From Pseudomonadota bacterium (GTDB lineage: Bacteria > Pseudomonadota > Alphaproteobacteria > Rhodospirillales > UBA2165), in the NCBI GenBank assembly GCA_027592155.1, contig JAQCKY010000120.1, positions 1 to 6,745 of the forward strand: 6,745 bases of DNA. Direction: 5' to 3'. Below are positions 6,522-6,745 of this stretch, piece after piece. Under the pieces are notes generated by a model. It made no database searches. It saw only the letters and a list, made by a program, of their open reading frames with translations, and was not told the DNA's origin. The first letter of the stretch is position 1. Each line of letters starts with the position of its first letter. Position numbers and translations under genes: made by a program.

Positions 6522-6557
6522 GACAATTCCGCATCGGCGGCGCGGATGCTATCTCAA

Positions 6558-6590
6558 GCCGGCGAGGCTTTCCAGCGCGGAAAGTCCGGC
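6558..6590. repeat. Hairpin in the probable leader of the aminotransferase operon
   Basis: CTTTCC (6568-6573), loop AGCGC, then GGAAAG (6579-6584) pair perfectly. Outer arms GCCGG (6558-6562) and CCGGC (6586-6590) can also pair across an asymmetric internal bulge. No T-tract follows on either strand, so it is not a canonical terminator. If the -10-like element at 6597-6602 is real, this hairpin would lie at the very start of the mRNA. Confidence 0.4.
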
Positions 6591-6598
6591 GCCGACAA

Positions 6599-6625
6599 TA
6601 TCACGCGAACAAATTCGGTATCACG
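6599..6625. repeat. Direct repeat TATCACG x2, 20-bp period
   Basis: TATCACG occurs at 6599-6605 and 6619-6625. The 20-bp period is close to two helical turns, so both copies face the same side of the DNA, as is common for tandem regulator half-sites. The copies overlap the candidate minus-strand promoter elements. Confidence 0.35.
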
Positions 6626-6631
6626 TCCGTT

Positions 6632-6643
6632 CTTGCATGCAAG
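6632..6643. promoter_or_regulatory. 12-bp perfect palindrome CTTGCATGCAAG
   Basis: All 12 bases are self-complementary with no spacer. It lies between the aminotransferase operon and the right edge and covers the -35-like hexamer of a candidate plus-strand promoter, an arrangement typical of a repressor operator. The binding protein is unknown. Confidence 0.4.
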
Positions 6644-6662
6644 GGGCGGCTATGCTCATAAT
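6633..6662 (+). promoter_or_regulatory. Candidate sigma-70-like promoter for a gene beyond the right edge
   Basis: TTGCAT (6633-6638) and CATAAT (6657-6662), spaced by 18 bp, match the -35 and -10 consensus at 4 of 6 and 5 of 6 positions. No plus-strand gene starts within the remaining 83 bp, so any target lies outside the window. Confidence 0.3.
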
Positions 6663-6724
6663 TTTGCGGGAAATAATAACCCCCATTTCCCAGATGGACT
6701 CGTTAATCAATGCCATGAGATGAA

Positions 6725-6742
6725 GATTCTGCTATAAGAATC
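6725..6742. repeat. Inverted repeat GATTCT-N6-AGAATC
   Basis: Six-base arms at 6725-6730 and 6737-6742 are perfectly complementary around GCTATA. It lies downstream of the candidate plus-strand promoter and could be an operator or leader hairpin; it is short enough to be chance. Confidence 0.3.
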
Positions 6743-6745
6743 AAT

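Larger units (their letters stand above)
6509..6745. other. Non-coding right-end region with several symmetrical elements
   Basis: There is no supportable gene in these 237 bp: the short frames on either strand lack family resemblance and ribosome sites, and ATGs near the right edge hit stops within a few codons. The region must hold the promoter of the minus-strand aminotransferase operon. The weak best candidate is GTGATA (6619-6624) and GATATT (6597-6602), spaced 16 bp on the minus strand. Hairpins, a palindrome and repeats inside it are listed separately. Confidence 0.55.

Noticed and set aside
6597..6624. Firm minus-strand promoter call for the aminotransferase operon
   Set aside because: GTGATA-N16-GATATT matches consensus at only 4 of 6 positions in each hexamer. 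I kept it as a remark within the non-coding region and did not list it as a feature.
6394..6723. Plus-strand open frame of 109 codons over the aminotransferase start and leader
   Set aside because: Its first third is antisense to the aminotransferase N-terminus and the rest crosses the hairpin and palindrome region. It has no ribosome site or family resemblance.

Overview
The window looks like a chromosomal stretch from a Gram-negative proteobacterium, most likely an alphaproteobacterium. This is inferred from the moderately high GC, the enzyme families present and the membrane-anchored TlpA-type thioredoxin. I see no phage, plasmid, IS, CRISPR, tRNA or rRNA signatures. Six protein genes fill almost all of it, and no gene-free stretch exceeds about 240 bases.

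Left block (1-3743, all minus strand, read right to left): an MmgE/PrpD-family enzyme (2358-3743), then an HpaB-type FADH2-dependent phenol hydroxylase (670-2205), then a LigB-type class III extradiol ring-cleavage dioxygenase (start at 649, cut by the left edge). The last two lie only 20 bp apart and look co-transcribed. Together they make a chemically sensible pair: ortho-hydroxylation of a phenol to a catechol, then ring opening. The MmgE/PrpD enzyme could process the ring-opened acid, but that is inference. The 152-bp gap between it and the hydroxylase gene holds an FNR/FixK-like palindrome directly abutting a second, GC-rich 20-bp inverted repeat. The downstream pair may therefore have its own regulated promoter.

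Middle (3744-4741): a 92-bp divergent intergenic region, then a plus-strand PAPS-dependent sulfotransferase with intact cofactor motifs. Its divergent placement next to a phenol-catabolic cluster suggests, without proving, a phenolic or alcohol substrate from the same metabolism.

Right block (4758-6508, minus strand): a histidinol-phosphate-aminotransferase-like PLP enzyme, whose best start is a GTG at 6508 behind a strong Shine-Dalgarno, followed by an overlapping or abutting gene for a membrane-anchored periplasmic TlpA/ResA-like thiol-disulfide oxidoreductase. The sulfotransferase and TlpA-like genes converge with only 16 bp between stops. The right-end intergenic region (6509-6745) is rich in small symmetrical elements: a hairpin, a 12-bp palindrome overlapping a candidate plus-strand promoter, helically phased direct repeats and another inverted repeat. 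This suggests a divergent control region for the aminotransferase operon and for an unseen plus-strand gene beyond the edge.

The most interesting candidate system is the combination of hydroxylase, extradiol dioxygenase, MmgE/PrpD enzyme and divergent sulfotransferase. It is a possible aromatic-degradation module with an unusual lower-pathway enzyme and possible oxygen- or redox-responsive control.
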